DNA of 64,000 bases from Nocardia sp. NBC_01730 (GTDB lineage: Bacteria > Actinomycetota > Actinomycetes > Mycobacteriales > Mycobacteriaceae). The position numbers were made by a program, and so were the translations under genes. The notes beneath the pieces were generated by a model. It saw nothing but the letters and a program-made list of their open reading frames with translations, searched no databases and was not told where the DNA came from. Positions 1-8,748 of this stretch are shown in pieces (position 1 is the first letter of the stretch; every line of letters starts with the position of its first letter). The stretch is from the NCBI RefSeq assembly GCF_035920445.1, contig NZ_CP109162.1, positions 4,588,001 to 4,652,000 of the forward strand, written 5' to 3'.

Positions 1-712
1 CCAGCCGCTCCAAGCGGACCTTCTCCAGGTGCCAGGACGACTTCAGGCCGCCCCACACGGTGCGCGGCCAGAATGCCCAGAAGGTCTCGCCGACGCGGGA
101 ACTCGCCGGATCCTCCGGCGTCGCGACCCGCACGTGGTGGCCGCGGTTGTGCTCGATATAGAAATGCCCGTAGAACGACTGGGCCAGCGCGATACGGGAC
201 AGCCAGCGCTCCAGGCTCACCTTCTTGTGGCCGAGTTCGTGCGCGGTGTTGATGCCGATACCGCCGATCATGCCGACCGTGATCGCCAGGCCGATCTTGT
301 CCACGATGTGCAGCCCGCCATCGATGCCGAGCCAGCTCACGTTGTCCGCGGTGATCAGGTAGGCCGCGATGAGCAGCGTCGCGTATTGGAACGGCAGGTA
401 CAGGTAGGTGAGGTAGCGGTAGTACTTGTCGTTCTCCAGGTACTCCATCACCTCGTCGGGCGGGTTGTCGCCGTCCGGACCGAAGAAGATGTCGGCCAAC
501 GGGATCAGCACGTAGACCAGGATCGGCCCGAGCCAGAACGGCACCTGAGCCAGGTGGTGCCAGCCGAGTTCGTTCAACACCCAGACGAGCGGGAGGCCGA
601 TTGTGAACAGGCCGGTCGGTGCGAACAAGCCCCACAGCCACATGTATCGCTTGCGGTCACGCCAAGCAGGTGAGTCGACCGGCTGTGCGGACAGGTCAGC
701 GTCTGTCGACAT
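1..712 (-). CDS. alkB: Alkane 1-monooxygenase (AlkB), C-terminus cut by window edge
   Basis: Integral-membrane non-haem di-iron hydroxylase that oxidises terminal methyls of n-alkanes, with electrons from rubredoxin. The first 237 residues are present; the rest lies beyond position 1. Hydrophobic segments near residues 24-50, 57-77, 105-121 and 140-156 fit the membrane topology. Two of the three histidine boxes are visible: HELGH (158-162) and HNRGHH (188-193), the latter followed by the family motif VRVATPEDPASS. The ATG at 712 is preceded by GGAGA on the minus strand. The third box and any downstream rubredoxin gene lie outside. Family identification is firm; substrate chain length cannot be judged. 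Confidence 0.93.
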   Translation of the reverse strand, partial: MSTDADLSAQPVDSPAWRDRKRYMWLWGLFAPTGLFTIGLPLVWVLNELGWHHLAQVPFWLGPILVYVLIPLADIFFGPDGDNPPDEVMEYLENDKYYRYLTYLYLPFQYATLLIAAYLITADNVSWLGIDGGLHIVDKIGLAITVGMIGGIGINTAHELGHKKVSLERWLSRIALAQSFYGHFYIEHNRGHHVRVATPEDPASSRVGETFWAFWPRTVWGGLKSSWHLEKVRLERL

Positions 713-796
713 CGTTGTCTCCATTCAAAGCGGCACATCACGAGCGGCACATCACGTGTGACGTGCGTTACCTCTAATGTTGGACGATACCGTGCC

Positions 797-834
797 ATTT
801 GTCTCATGTCTAGACAAATCAGACAATTTGTAAA
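797..834 (-). promoter_or_regulatory. Putative alkB promoter with operator-like inverted repeat
   Basis: On the minus strand TTTACA (829-834) and TAGACA (807-812) are 16 bp apart, a reasonable -35/-10 pair for alkB. An 8-bp perfect inverted repeat, ATTTGTCT (797-804) and AGACAAAT (812-819) with a 7-bp spacer, overlaps the -10, as expected for a repressor site. No regulator gene is adjacent in this window. The promoter is an inference. Confidence 0.4.
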
Positions 835-842
835 GGACCAGA

Positions 843-1007
843 ATGGCCCCGTCCGCTGCTTATGGGTTACTCGGACGAGACGCAGGCAGCCGAACAGCTC
901 CGCCGGATGCGGCGCGGGCGTCGGGTGAGACGCTCGCGGCACCGTCGGACGATCCACCCCGCAAGCACCCCATCGGCACTGTCCGGGGTGGAGGTCTGTG
1001 GCAGTGA
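843..1007 (+). CDS. Possible small ORF divergent to alkB
   Basis: A 54-codon ATG reading frame preceded by AAAGGA at 8 nt spacing. The product is rich in Ala, Pro, Arg and Gly, has no recognisable domain and could easily be chance in GC-rich DNA. It is listed only because the ribosome site is good and the position between alkB and the NUDIX gene is otherwise empty. It may be a decayed regulator; nothing in the sequence proves that. Confidence 0.2.
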   Translation: MAPSAAYGLLGRDAGSRTAPPDAARASGETLAAPSDDPPRKHPIGTVRGGGLWQ

Positions 1008-1024
1008 GTTTCGGCGGTCGCGCG

Positions 1025-1543
1025 TCAACGCAGCAGGACGTCGGCGTCGGCGGGCAGCGAGTCCACCGGCCACCAGCGCAGATCGGTGGACTCGCTGCTG
1101 CGCACCGGTACCGCGCCGACGGGCGCGGTGATCCGGAACAACAGGTCAAGGTGCCTGGTCGGTAGACCGAGCGAACAGGTGATCGGATGCGCCTGCGCGC
1201 CGTACAGCCCGGGCTCCAGCCGCAGGCCCGCGATGCCGGACTCCTCGGTCGCTTCGCGCAGTGCGGCGCAGGCGACCGTGGCGTCCCCCTCCTCACAGTG
1301 CCCGCCGAGCTGGATCCACCGGCCCACCCGCGGATGCAGGGTCAGCAGCACCTCGCGCTCGTCGTGGGAGAAGACCACTGCCGAGGCGGTGATGTGGCCG
1401 GGTACATGTTCACGTAGGCAGCCCCGTGCAGCCGAGCCGAGGAAAGCCAGCATCGCCTCGCGCAGCGATTGGTCGGAACTCGCTGCGGGACACCAGGATT
1501 CGAGCAGCTCAATGGCCGAGGCATGCAGCGAGGCCGCGGTCAC
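1025..1543 (-). CDS. NUDIX hydrolase, last gene of the F420 cluster
   Basis: 172 residues when started at GTG 1543, which has GGTGGAG just upstream; a longer ATG start at 1666 would overlap the end of fbiB and has no such site. The Nudix box begins with GGHCEEGD and ends with REATEESGI; Asp replaces the usual first Glu of the motif, the REUxEExGU core is intact. Nudix enzymes cleave nucleoside diphosphates linked to another moiety; the substrate here is unknown. It lies 94 bp after fbiB on the same strand, and NUDIX genes are common beside fbiB in actinomycetes, so a role near F420 or GTP chemistry is possible but unproven. Confidence 0.85.
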   Translation of the reverse strand: MTAASLHASAIELLESWCPAASSDQSLREAMLAFLGSAARGCLREHVPGHITASAVVFSHDEREVLLTLHPRVGRWIQLGGHCEEGDATVACAALREATEESGIAGLRLEPGLYGAQAHPITCSLGLPTRHLDLLFRITAPVGAVPVRSSESTDLRWWPVDSLPADADVLLR

Positions 1544-1637
1544 GACTCCACCTCGCCCGCGCTTCGCCCCCGGATGACCGCGCGATGTTCGGCTGTGCCT
1601 GTTGTTCGCTCGCCCACGCCGAGCGGCGCTCGCGCAC

Positions 1638-2984
1638 TCACAGCTCGACCAGGCCGAGGCCTGCACCGCGCACCGGCCGCGGGGTCGGCTCCTCCAGCGG
1701 ATGGCCGATGGCTATCGCGCCCAGAGGGTTCCAGTCGTCGGCAAGGCCGAGGATGTCACGGGTGACCTCCGGAGCGAAGATGGTCGACCCGATCCAGCAG
1801 CTGCCGATCCCCTCGGTGGCCAAGGCGACGAGCAGGCCCTGCACCGCGGCGCCCACCGCGACCGTGAACATGGTGCGCTCGTCGGCGCGCCGCCGCTCGT
1901 CCGGATAGTCGTGCGCGCCGTCTGGCACGCAGAACGGGATGATCACCTCAGGTGCGTCGAACAGGATGCGGCCACGGGCGATGCGGCGCTCGACGCGTTC
2001 CGGCGCGAGGCCATCGGCGGTGAGATCGGCGCGCCACTTCTCCGCCATCGCCTCCAGCAACTGGGCGCGCAGACCCGGCTTGCGCAGCCAGACGAACCGC
2101 ACCGGGCGGGTGTGATGCGGGGCAGGCGCGGTCAATGCGACGGACACCGCCGCACGGATGCGTTCGGGATCGACCTGGGTGTCGGCGAACTGGCGGATCG
2201 ACCGACGCAGCAGAATCGCCTCCCGCCGCCCCTGCTCGATCGCCTCCGCCGTACCGAGCCAGAACAGGTCGTCGGTGCCACTGCGCAGCAGGTCGGCGGC
2301 GTCGGACCCGTCGTCGGTGACCGAAAACCCGCGCACCACGGCGACGGGAACGCCGCCGAGCTTGCCCTTCACCAGGTCCGCCGCGGCGGCCAGCTCGTCG
2401 GCCACCGCGACCTGGGTGACGTGCAGCTCGTTTCCCTGGCCGTCTACAGCACCCGCGTAGTCGTGCAGCACCCGAAGCCCCGCGGCGCCGATCGCCGCGT
2501 CGGTCTGGCCATTGCGCCAGGCGCGGCCCATGGTGTCGGTGACGACCACCGCGACCGTCACGCCCAGTCGCTCGGCCAGCGCCGTCCGCAGCGCCTTGGC
2601 GCTGCCGTCCGGATCGGTGGGCAGCAGAACGAGTTCGCCCTGTTCGACATTCGAGCCGTCGACCCCGGAGGCCGCCTGCACGATGCCGAGCTTGTTCTCG
2701 GTGATCAAGGTGCGGCCCTTGCGCGCGAGCACCCGCACCGCCTCTTGGTCGATGAGCCTGCGCCGGGCGCTGTCCCGTTCCTCGGGGTCCATCGGCGCCT
2801 CCACGACTCGGCCCTCGACCTTCGCGACGATCTTGCTGGTGACTACGAGCACGTCGCCGTCGGCCAGCCAGGGTGCACACCGAGCAAGGTGTTCGGCCAG
2901 GTCGTCACCGGGCCGGAACTCCGGAAGGCCGGTGACGGGCAGGATGCGCAGCTCTCCTGCCGCGTGGTCGGTGGGTGTCGTCAT
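1638..2984 (-). CDS. fbiB: Coenzyme F420:L-glutamate ligase / FMN-dependent reductase (FbiB)
   Basis: Two-domain protein of 448 residues, the usual actinobacterial length. The N-terminal half (about 1-240) is the CofE-type ligase that adds gamma-linked glutamates to F420-0 using GTP. The C-terminal half (about 250-448) is a nitroreductase-fold FMN domain, with RRSIRQF at its start and GIGSCWIGS near the end, which reduces dehydro-F420-0. Its ATG overlaps the fbiA stop by 4 nt (ATGA), so the two are translationally coupled. Same order as M. tuberculosis Rv3261-Rv3262. Cytosolic. Confidence 0.96.
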   Translation of the reverse strand: MTTPTDHAAGELRILPVTGLPEFRPGDDLAEHLARCAPWLADGDVLVVTSKIVAKVEGRVVEAPMDPEERDSARRRLIDQEAVRVLARKGRTLITENKLGIVQAASGVDGSNVEQGELVLLPTDPDGSAKALRTALAERLGVTVAVVVTDTMGRAWRNGQTDAAIGAAGLRVLHDYAGAVDGQGNELHVTQVAVADELAAAADLVKGKLGGVPVAVVRGFSVTDDGSDAADLLRSGTDDLFWLGTAEAIEQGRREAILLRRSIRQFADTQVDPERIRAAVSVALTAPAPHHTRPVRFVWLRKPGLRAQLLEAMAEKWRADLTADGLAPERVERRIARGRILFDAPEVIIPFCVPDGAHDYPDERRRADERTMFTVAVGAAVQGLLVALATEGIGSCWIGSTIFAPEVTRDILGLADDWNPLGAIAIGHPLEEPTPRPVRGAGLGLVEL

Positions 2985-3979
2985 GGCTTCACTCCCGCGA
3001 GATCCAGTGCCTGACGCACCATTTCGGCGGTGGTCGGCGGTTCGGTCATCAGTAGAGGCACGCTACGCACCTCGACGCCGGGCACGTCGGCGGTGTCGGT
3101 GGTGTGGATCAGCCAGCCGTCCAGGATTCCGGTCGCCGAGCGGGCGCCGTAGTAACGACCGATCGCCTCGGCCGTGGTGTCCACCCCGATCACCGACAGG
3201 CACTCGTCGGCCATACCGCGCAACGGCTTTCCGTCGATCACGCCGGACACGCCGATCACCTTGGCCTCGGTCGTGCGCAGGGCGCCCCGAATACCCGGCA
3301 CGGCGAGGATGGCTCCGATGCTCACGACCGGGTTCGACGGAGCGAGGAGCACCGCATCGGCGGACGTTATGATCTCCGTCACATTTGGTGCCGGTTTGGC
3401 GTCATCGGCGCCGATTGTGGCGAATCCATGGGTGTCGACGTTCGCGCGGTAGCGGACCCACCACTCCTGGAAATGGATCGCGCGCCGTTCGCCAGGATTG
3501 TCCGGGTCGGTCACAACGACATGCGTTTCGCAGCGATCGTCGGTTGCCGGGATGAGTTTCACGCCGGGCTGCCACCGGTTGCACAGCGCCTCGGTGACCG
3601 CCGAGAGCGGGTAGCCGGCGCGCAGCATTTCGGTTCGGATCAGATGCGTGGCGATATCACGATCCCCCAAGCCGAACCAGTCGGGCTGGGCATGATATTT
3701 CGCGAGTTCCTCCTTGGCGTGCCAGGTCTCGCCGACCCGGCCCCAGCCGCGCTCGGTATCGATACCGCCACCTAGGGTATACATGCAGGTATCGAGGTCG
3801 GGGCAGATCCGGAGGCCGTGCATCCAGACGTCGTCACCGACGTTCACGATCGCGGAAATGTCGGCCTCGGGCAGCAGTTCGCGGACGCCCTGGAGGAAAC
3901 GCGCGCCACCTACACCGCCGACCAGGACGGCGATCCGGGGCCCGCACCCGGGTACAGCGTCCGCTTGTTGTCCAGTCAC
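2981..3979 (-). CDS. fbiA: 2-phospho-L-lactate (phosphoenolpyruvyl) transferase FbiA
   Basis: Transfers the phospholactyl or phosphoenolpyruvyl group from its guanylylated donor to the deazaflavin Fo, making F420-0 or dehydro-F420-0. 332 residues, the family length. The N-terminus has the glycine-rich [14 protein letters not shown] and NVGDD motifs of the CofD fold. The GTG start at 3979 was chosen because the protein begins a few residues before this motif; it has no Shine-Dalgarno but a TAGGCT box 8 nt upstream. First gene of the fbiA-fbiB-NUDIX unit, divergent from whiB2. Confidence 0.95.
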   Translation of the reverse strand: MTGQQADAVPGCGPRIAVLVGGVGGARFLQGVRELLPEADISAIVNVGDDVWMHGLRICPDLDTCMYTLGGGIDTERGWGRVGETWHAKEELAKYHAQPDWFGLGDRDIATHLIRTEMLRAGYPLSAVTEALCNRWQPGVKLIPATDDRCETHVVVTDPDNPGERRAIHFQEWWVRYRANVDTHGFATIGADDAKPAPNVTEIITSADAVLLAPSNPVVSIGAILAVPGIRGALRTTEAKVIGVSGVIDGKPLRGMADECLSVIGVDTTAEAIGRYYGARSATGILDGWLIHTTDTADVPGVEVRSVPLLMTEPPTTAEMVRQALDLAGVKP

Positions 3980-3987
3980 ATCCGCAC

Positions 3988-3993
3988 AGCCTA
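3988..3993 (-). promoter_or_regulatory. -10 box for a leaderless fbiA transcript
   Basis: TAGGCT on the minus strand ends 8 nt before the fbiA GTG. No Shine-Dalgarno is present, so transcription probably starts at or next to the start codon. Confidence 0.45.
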
Positions 3994-4106
3994 TGCGGTA
4001 CCCCGGCGGCCACGACTCGCAGTAAATTTGCTATCTATTTGCTAACGTACATGACAAGATCAATTCGGAATGCGGCTGCGGATAGTAACGGAATAGCGTC
4101 GGCGGC

Positions 4107-4136
4107 TTGACCATCGACACGTCCGGCGTGTCTAAT
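4107..4136 (+). promoter_or_regulatory. Candidate whiB2 promoter
   Basis: TTGACC (4107-4112) and TCTAAT (4131-4136) are separated by 18 bp and point towards whiB2, which would leave a leader of about 180 nt. The -10 is imperfect. The rest of the 340-bp space between fbiA and whiB2 shows no gene. Confidence 0.35.
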
Positions 4137-4322
4137 CACAGTCATGTCATTCCGGGTTCGCGCGAGAGCCCAAGGCGCGAGCAGCTTTTCGAACAGACAT
4201 TCGAGTGAATGACAGGCTCGGGGACGTCCGCGGGACAACGTCGCGGGGTATGGCCGTCGGCATGCGTGTTGGTCCGACGGAACGAATCATTCTGCGCTAA
4301 CACACAGTGAGGAGGCGGAGCG

Positions 4323-4700
4323 ATGGCCAATGAGATGGTCTCGCCGACCGATTCCACAGCAGGCGCAGCACGTGGCGTCTGCGCAGACAACGGCTGGAAG
4401 GACGAAGAGGGGGGTGACGGAGTCTCGGCACCCCGGCTCAGCCTGGTCGTGACCGGCTTCGACGAGATGTTCGAATCCATCGAAGAGCAGTGGCAAGAGC
4501 GTGCCCTGTGCGCGCAGACCGATCCGGAGGCGTTCTTCCCCGAGAAGGGCGGCTCGACCCGTGAGGCGAAACGGATCTGCATGGGCTGCGAAGTACGTGA
4601 CGAGTGCCTGGAGTACGCACTCGCGCACGATGAGCGCTTCGGCATCTGGGGCGGGCTCTCCGAGCGGGAGCGCCGCCGCCTCAAGCGCGGCATCAGCTGA
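4323..4700 (+). CDS. whiB2: WhiB-family iron-sulfur regulator WhiB2/WhmD
   Basis: 125-residue actinobacterial transcription factor that binds a 4Fe-4S cluster; the WhiB2/WhmD orthologue is linked to septation and cell division in mycobacteria. Cluster ligands are Cys63, Cys86, Cys89 and Cys95 (C-x22-CxxC-x5-C). The turn motif GIWGG is at 107-111, followed by the basic tail ERERRRLKRG. The N-terminal 45 residues are extended and poorly conserved. The start at 4323 follows a GAGGAGG stretch. Position between fbiA and the zincin-like gene matches Rv3260c, which supports the WhiB2 assignment over other WhiB types. Confidence 0.96.
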   Translation: MANEMVSPTDSTAGAARGVCADNGWKDEEGGDGVSAPRLSLVVTGFDEMFESIEEQWQERALCAQTDPEAFFPEKGGSTREAKRICMGCEVRDECLEYALAHDERFGIWGGLSERERRRLKRGIS

Positions 4701-4882
4701 GACGTACGCGAGGCCCGGAGTTGCCCACCTCCACCAGGGTGACTCCGGGAACACGCGAGGACAGCCGATCCCGCGCCCGACCGTCGGTTCACGGCAGCAC
4801 CGACGCGACACTCGCCGGCACACTCATCGACACGACGAGACCATCACGCCGCCTCGATGAGCGCGGCGGGAATACACTGGCC

Positions 4883-4888
4883 TAGATT
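4883..4888 (+). promoter_or_regulatory. -10 box for a leaderless transcript of the zincin-like gene
   Basis: TAGATT ends 7 nt before the ATG at 4896; no ribosome site lies between them. Confidence 0.45.
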
Positions 4889-4895
4889 TTGTGTC

Positions 4896-5375
4896 ATGGC
4901 ACGTTCCCGTAAGCGTCGACCGCCCACCGCCCGGTCGGTGATCCGCCGCGGCCGCGGAGTGCGCGGGCCGATGCTGCCACCCACGGTGCCGGCCTGGCGG
5001 ACCCGCGGCCAGAAGTTCGACCGGCTGGTGCTGGAGGCGTTCGCCCCGTTGGACACCCGATGGCACGACCGGCTCACCAAACTCGACATCGCCGTCGACG
5101 ATGTTCCGAAAATCCGTCCGCTGCATCCCGATTCGGTTACCTGGCCGGACGAGGTCGTCGCCGACGGGCCGGTCCCACTGTCCCGGCTCATCCCGGCCGG
5201 CGTCGACCGGCACGGCGCGGCGACCCGGGCGCGGGTCGTGCTGTTCCGCAAGCCGCTCGAGCTGCGGGCCAGCGATCCCGACGACCTGGTCGACCTGCTG
5301 CGCGAGGTCCTGGTCCAGCAGGTCGCGACCTACCTCGGCGTCGACCCGGACGTCATCGACCCGGAAGCCGAGTGA
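4896..5375 (+). CDS. Zincin-like metallopeptidase-family protein without HExxH (Rv3259 type)
   Basis: 159 residues, starting at ATG 4896 directly behind a TAGATT box; an in-frame ATG at 4857 lies upstream of that box and was not used. The N-terminus is basic (ARSRKRRPPTARSV). The fold matches the actinobacterial Rv3259 branch of the small PF06262-type zincins, in which active members carry HExxH in the C-terminal helix. Here that helix reads VLVQQVATYLGV, so both metal-binding histidines are absent and the protein is unlikely to be a protease. Conserved between whiB2 and the DUF3499 gene; function unknown. Confidence 0.82.
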   Translation: MARSRKRRPPTARSVIRRGRGVRGPMLPPTVPAWRTRGQKFDRLVLEAFAPLDTRWHDRLTKLDIAVDDVPKIRPLHPDSVTWPDEVVADGPVPLSRLIPAGVDRHGAATRARVVLFRKPLELRASDPDDLVDLLREVLVQQVATYLGVDPDVIDPEAE

Positions 5376-5595
5376 TCCGCACCCATCCGGACGGGCCCAC
5401 CCCTCGAATGCCATTGCGGGGCGAGCGAAACCGATCCACGGGCGCGTAGGCTGGATGCCCGGGGATCTCCACTGTGGAACACACCGTCGGACGCGCCACG
5501 GGCGCCTCCCGCGGAACGCCGTGCTTCCCGCATTCCGCTGAGAGCAGACTGAGATTCGCCAAGCGTGTCTGTCCCCATCGACGCGCCAGGAGGGT

Positions 5596-5601
5596 TACTC
5601 T
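5596..5601 (+). promoter_or_regulatory. -10 box for a leaderless DUF3499 transcript
   Basis: TACTCT is followed after 7 nt by the GTG at 5609, with no Shine-Dalgarno before it. Confidence 0.4.
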
Positions 5602-5608
5602 CATCGGC

Positions 5609-5998
5609 GTGATCCCCATGCGTCGTTGCTGCCGACCAGGCTGCAAGAATCCGGCCGTCGCGACGCTCACCTATGTGTACTCGGATTCGACGGCAGTGGT
5701 CGGACCACTCGCGACGGTTGCCGAACCGCACTCCTGGGATCTCTGCGAAACACACGGCTCACGGATCACCGCCCCGAAGGGTTGGGAGCTGGTTCGACAC
5801 GAAGGCGGATTCTCCTCGAGCACACCGGACGACGACGATCTGACCGCGCTCGCCGAAGCGGTCCGCGAGGCCGGACTGCGCCGCCGCCCGCCGGAACACG
5901 ACCAGCGCGGCTACCACGACTATGCTCCCCCGCCGCCACGCACCACGCGCACCGGTCGCCGCGGCCATCTGCGCGTCCTCCCTGATCCGCCGTCCTGA
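5609..5998 (+). CDS. DUF3499 family zinc-ribbon-like protein (Rv3258c homologue)
   Basis: 129 residues. The conserved block begins RRCCRPGC and continues with TYVYSDSTAVVGPLA and HSWDLCETH, so Cys7/Cys8/Cys12 and Cys46/His49 could bind a metal. The C-terminal 40 residues are Pro/Arg rich and disordered. GTG 5609 was taken as the start because it sits 7 nt behind a TACTCT box; the ATG at 5618 would remove three residues. It lies between the zincin-like gene and manB, as in M. tuberculosis. Function unknown; the family is restricted to Actinobacteria. Confidence 0.88.
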   Translation: MIPMRRCCRPGCKNPAVATLTYVYSDSTAVVGPLATVAEPHSWDLCETHGSRITAPKGWELVRHEGGFSSSTPDDDDLTALAEAVREAGLRRRPPEHDQRGYHDYAPPPPRTTRTGRRGHLRVLPDPPS

Positions 5999-6037
5999 CC
6001 GGACCAGGACGGTGGCGGACCGACCGGTGGCAACCAC

Positions 6038-6043
6038 TAGGGT
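6038..6043 (+). promoter_or_regulatory. -10 box for a leaderless manB transcript
   Basis: TAGGGT is followed after 7 nt by the manB ATG at 6051; no Shine-Dalgarno is present. Confidence 0.5.
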
Positions 6044-6050
6044 GTTGGGC

Positions 6051-7427
6051 ATGACAGTCCCCCGCTCTGCCGAATTCGTGAACGCGGTGATCAAGGCATA
6101 CGACGTTCGCGGCGTGGTCGGTGAACAGATCGATGCGGAATTCGTCAGGGATGTCGGGGCGTCGTTCGCCCGGTTGATGCGCGCGGAGGGCGCGAACCAG
6201 GTCGTCATCGGACACGACATGCGGGACTCCTCACCGGAGCTGTCCACCGCCTTCGCCGACGGCGTGCTCGCCCAGGGGCTGGACGTCGTGCACATCGGCC
6301 TCGCATCGACCGACCAGCTGTATTTCGCCTCCGGCCACCTGGACTGCCCCGGCGCCATGTTCACCGCCAGCCACAATCCGGCCCGCTACAACGGCATCAA
6401 GCTGTGCCGGGCCAAGGCCCTCCCGGTCGGGCAGGACACCGGCCTCGCCACCATCAAAGACGAGCTGATCGAGGGCGTGCCCGGCCCCGAAGGAGCGCGC
6501 GGCGCCGCGACCCGACTCGACCTGCTCGCCGACTACGCGAACTTCTTGCGCGGCCTCGTCGATCTCGACGACATCCGCCCCCTCACCGTCGTAGTGGACG
6601 CGGGCAATGGCATGGGCGGCCACACCGTGCCCCAGGTGCTCGGCACGCTGCCGCAGGTGACCGTCGTGCCGCTGTACTTCGAGTTGGACGGCAGCTTCCC
6701 GAACCACGAGGCCAACCCGCTGGATCCGGCGAACCTGGTGGACTTGCAGAAGCTGGTCCGCACGTCCGGCGCGGACATCGGCCTCGCCTTCGACGGCGAC
6801 GCCGACCGCTGCTTCGTGGTGGACGAGAACGGCGACCCGATATCGCCGTCGTCGATCACCGCCCTGGTCGCCGAACGCGAGCTTGCCAAGGAGCCGGGCG
6901 CGGTGATCATCCACAACCTGATCACCTCACGTGCGGTGCCGGAACTGGTACACGAGCTGGGCGGAACGCCGGTGCGCACGAGGGTCGGTCATTCGTTCAT
7001 CAAGCAGCAAATGGCCGCCACCGGAGCCGTGTTCGGCGGCGAGCACTCCGCGCACTACTACTTCCGCGACTTCTGGGGCGCCGACTCCGGCATGCTCGCG
7101 GCCCTGCACGTACTTGCCGCGCTCGGCGAGAAAGACCGGCCGGTGTCGGACCTGATGTCGTCGTACGCAACGTATGCGGCCTCCGGAGAGATCAATTCCA
7201 CAGTGGCCGATGCGAAGGAGCGGACGATGGCCGTAGTAGAGGCTTTCGCGGACCGGGCGCACTCGGTGGACCGGCTGGACGGGGTGACTGTGCAGCTGGC
7301 CGACGACGCCTGGTTCAACCTGCGCGCGTCGAATACCGAACCGTTGCTCCGGCTCAACGTCGAGGCCCGATCGGCGGAGGAAGTAGACGTACTCGTAACC
7401 GAGATCCTGAGCATCGTCCGCTCCTGA
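6051..7427 (+). CDS. manB: Phosphomannomutase / phosphoglucomutase (ManB, PmmA)
   Basis: Interconverts mannose-6-phosphate and mannose-1-phosphate for GDP-mannose, hence for phosphatidylinositol mannosides, lipoarabinomannan and glycoproteins. 458 residues with the four-domain alpha-D-phosphohexomutase layout: phosphoserine loop TASHNP (Ser107), Mg-binding DGDADR (248-253), sugar-binding GGEHSAH (329-335) and phosphate-binding RASNTEP (425-431). All key residues are intact. An upstream in-frame ATG at 5922 was rejected because it lies inside the DUF3499 gene. Followed by tobH and manA, matching Rv3257c-Rv3255c. Confidence 0.97.
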   Translation: MTVPRSAEFVNAVIKAYDVRGVVGEQIDAEFVRDVGASFARLMRAEGANQVVIGHDMRDSSPELSTAFADGVLAQGLDVVHIGLASTDQLYFASGHLDCPGAMFTASHNPARYNGIKLCRAKALPVGQDTGLATIKDELIEGVPGPEGARGAATRLDLLADYANFLRGLVDLDDIRPLTVVVDAGNGMGGHTVPQVLGTLPQVTVVPLYFELDGSFPNHEANPLDPANLVDLQKLVRTSGADIGLAFDGDADRCFVVDENGDPISPSSITALVAERELAKEPGAVIIHNLITSRAVPELVHELGGTPVRTRVGHSFIKQQMAATGAVFGGEHSAHYYFRDFWGADSGMLAALHVLAALGEKDRPVSDLMSSYATYAASGEINSTVADAKERTMAVVEAFADRAHSVDRLDGVTVQLADDAWFNLRASNTEPLLRLNVEARSAEEVDVLVTEILSIVRS

Positions 7428-7545
7428 CTGGAATAGTGGAATCACAGGCCTTGGATTCGCCCGACTCGGTCTCGGTGTGGCAGCTGAACCGGGTGGGCGC
7501 GGGGGCGGAAACGACACAGCGCGATGAGGGGAGGTGGGACGCCCG

Positions 7546-8748
7546 ATGATCGCTGGAACACCGGTGCTCGACCTCGACGATGCCGCTTCGCTCGAGGCGG
7601 CCGATACCGGCGGCGCCCTGCGCTCGGCCGCCTCGGGCGGCGCCCAGGTGCGCGCCACCGCGGCGGCCGTCGGTGAGAATGCGCTGGCCCGCCTTGCTGA
7701 CCTGAGACCGCGCAGCGTGGTGCTGGTTGCCGGTTCCGGACGCGCGGCGCGTGCCGCGAGTCTGCTGGTCGCCGCTCTCGGCGATCGCGCAGGCCTACCC
7801 GTCGTGCCCGCGACCGCCTTGCCACCGTGGGTCGGACCGCTGGACGTCGTGCTCGTCTCCGGGGACGACGCGGGCGATCCGCGCCTCATCGACGCCATCG
7901 ACCGGGCGCTGCGCCGCGGCGCCGAGGTGGTCGTCGCCGCGCCGCACGAGGGCCCGCTGCGCGCCGCGGCGGCCGGTCGGGCCGCACTGCTGGAACCGAG
8001 GGTGCAGGTGCTCGATCACAACCGCCTGCTGCGCTTCCTGGCCGCCGGAATCGCGGTACTGCGTGCGATCGACCCCCTCCGCGCCGGCGCCGCAGTCCCC
8101 GATCTCACCGAGCTGGCCGACGTGCTCGACGCGGAGGCGCTGCGCGACGGCCCGCAGAACGAGGTCTTCCACAACCCGGCCAAGACGCTGGCCGCCCGAA
8201 TGCAACAACGCGGCATCGTGCTCGCGGGCGACTCGCCGGCCGCGGCCGAACTCGCCGAGCATGGCGCCGAGGTGCTGCTGCAGTCCGCGGGCCGGGTGTG
8301 TGCCGCGGTGGATCTCGCCGAGGCCGTCGCGGCGAAGGGCCGAATTGCCGAGGCGGCAGGCGGATCGACGCCCGACTTCGATCCACTGTTCCATGACGAG
8401 GAGCTCGACGGGCCCGCGCCGGTCGAGCGCATCCGGGTGTTCATGCTCAGCACCGATCCCGATCAGGCGGCCGCGCGCCGCCGGATCGCGGTGTTCGACG
8501 GCGCGGCGTCGAGCCCGGTGGACGCCGATCTGGTCAATGCCGACGTCGATCTGCTGCGCACCGACCTGACCGACCCCGCCGCGCCCGCGCAGACCCATTC
8601 CGAGGAGTCCGCATCCGGGCACGGCACCGAACTCGAACAGCTCGCCGTGCTCGCGCTGCGACTGGAGATGGCCGCCGCCTACCTGGGGCTGATCGGATCC
8701 CGCCCCGCCGCGGCCGACAGCCAGGGGCAGTACGGGGGAAGCTACTAG
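7546..8748 (+). CDS. TobH family protein with SIS / phosphoglucose-isomerase-like C-terminal domain (Rv3256c homologue)
   Basis: 400 residues, cytosolic. The first half has the alternating beta-alpha pattern of a SIS sugar-phosphate-binding domain (VVLVAGSGRAARAAS near 60-75; DVVLVSGDDAGDPR near 103-116). The C-terminal part resembles the bacterial phospho-glucose/phospho-mannose isomerase C-terminal region. Catalysis is not established. ATG 7546 follows GGGGAGGTGGG; a GTG at 7534 would overlap that ribosome site. Its stop is followed directly by the manA GTG. Always found between manB and manA in mycolata, so a role in mannose metabolism is likely but inferred. Confidence 0.85.
   Translation: MIAGTPVLDLDDAASLEAADTGGALRSAASGGAQVRATAAAVGENALARLADLRPRSVVLVAGSGRAARAASLLVAALGDRAGLPVVPATALPPWVGPLDVVLVSGDDAGDPRLIDAIDRALRRGAEVVVAAPHEGPLRAAAAGRAALLEPRVQVLDHNRLLRFLAAGIAVLRAIDPLRAGAAVPDLTELADVLDAEALRDGPQNEVFHNPAKTLAARMQQRGIVLAGDSPAAAELAEHGAEVLLQSAGRVCAAVDLAEAVAAKGRIAEAAGGSTPDFDPLFHDEELDGPAPVERIRVFMLSTDPDQAAARRRIAVFDGAASSPVDADLVNADVDLLRTDLTDPAAPAQTHSEESASGHGTELEQLAVLALRLEMAAAYLGLIGSRPAAADSQGQYGGSY

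Noticed and set aside
1469..1666. Longer N-terminus for the NUDIX protein (start 1666)
   Set aside because: It would overlap fbiB and add an Arg/Ser-rich stretch unlike NUDIX proteins; GTG 1543 has a ribosome site.
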